Below, piece by piece: positions 13,810 through 13,979 of a stretch of 13,979 bases of DNA. How positions within the stretch are numbered: the first letter of the stretch is position 1; every line of letters begins with the position of its first letter. Under the pieces are notes generated by a model that was given only the letters and a program-made list of their open reading frames with translations, did not search any database and was not told where the DNA came from. The stretch is from NCBI GenBank assembly GCA_900754175.1, contig CAAEBS010000036.1, positions 1-13,979 of the forward strand. The letters run 5' to 3'. This stretch comes from Clostridia bacterium. GTDB lineage: Bacteria; Bacillota; Clostridia; Oscillospirales; CAG-272. The position numbers and the translations under genes are program-made.

Positions 13810-13979
13810 TGCCCCTTTCAAAAGACTTTTGAAACAAGGGTTAGAAGGTATGCTGACCCGGGGGTTTACCGTTGCGGGGGTGCAGTGCAAGGGTTTGTGC
13901 GCTCGACGATTGGAGATCCCGACCTGCGGTCGCCCTGACGGGTTCGACTCCGGGCTTCGCCCTCCGCTCAGGATGACAC
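13776..13979 (+). repeat. Dispersed intergenic repeat, right copy (cut by the window end)
   Basis: This copy begins 16 nt after the GH4 stop and runs to the last base. Its order is a 16-bp hairpin (13776-13809), the palindrome TTTCAAAAG-A-CTTTTGAAA (about 13816-13834), a variable middle with TTTACCGTTGCG, then GTGCGCTCGACGATTGGAG, CCCGACCTGCGGTCGCCC, a ~27-nt insert with GGGTTCGACTCCGGG, and CCGCTCAGGATGACAC. The 219-504 copy has the same order on the other strand, so the two copies flank the gene block as inverted repeats, each directly downstream of a gene's stop codon. No coding sequence is seen in it. Confidence 0.85.

Noticed and set aside
13937..13955. GGGTTCGACTCC resembling a tRNA T-arm in the repeats
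   Set aside because: The flanks pair poorly as a T-stem (about 3 of 5), and no acceptor, D-arm or anticodon arm can be built around it. It is also absent from one head copy on the left.

Overview
The window looks like chromosomal DNA from a gut-type, probably uncultured Clostridia (Bacillota) bacterium. The signs are A/G-rich leaders with strong AGGAGG-type ribosome sites, TTGACA-17-TATAAT promoters, Gram-positive lipoprotein signals (LFAC, FAAC), an orphan lipoprotein solute-binding protein, CBM9-like secreted proteins and a melibiase-type GH4 enzyme. I cannot assign a genus. Coding DNA is GC-rich, while the regulatory stretch at about 1950-2300 is sharply AT-rich.

Layout. (1) 1-518 holds no gene. 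It carries a ~130-bp imperfect palindrome (10-140) and a second dispersed repeat (219-504). (2) A minus-strand gene (519-1889) encodes a two-domain cytoplasmic protein: a GH67N/GH20b-like N-terminal domain plus a metallo-beta-lactamase-fold hydrolase. (3) 1890-2299 is a divergent promoter region with a perfect consensus promoter in each direction. (4) 2300-11208 is one tightly spaced plus-strand operon of seven genes: a ceramidase-like hydrolase, a GH39-type glycosidase, a solute-binding lipoprotein, a secreted CBM9-like protein, a 41-residue peptide, a second CBM9-like protein with a C-terminal membrane anchor, and a lipoprotein with an endonuclease/exonuclease/phosphatase (EEP) domain. It ends at a perfect 19-bp hairpin (11245-11285). 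(5) 11306-13759 is a two-gene unit: an AraC-type regulator behind two tandem promoters, then a GH4 alpha-galactosidase-like enzyme. (6) 13776-13979 is a second, inverted copy of the 219-504 repeat and runs off the window.

How the genes may work together (inference). Surface proteins would bind a glycoconjugate. The EEP lipoprotein would cut a phosphoester or similar bond outside the cell. The solute-binding protein would deliver the product to a permease encoded elsewhere. The cytoplasmic GH39, GH4, ceramidase-like and MBL proteins would then finish degradation. The AraC protein, encoded beside GH4, is the likely local regulator. The combination of ceramidase-like, EEP (the superfamily that includes neutral sphingomyelinases) and glycosidases recalls glycosphingolipid breakdown. 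However, the ceramidase-like protein is intracellular and has altered active-site residues, so its substrate is open.

Most worth a second look: the 41-residue peptide gene; Cys at the positions of key ceramidase residues; the same GH67N-like domain seen three times; the GC-motif C-terminal anchor; and the inverted flanking repeats whose hairpins carry a compensatory base-pair change.
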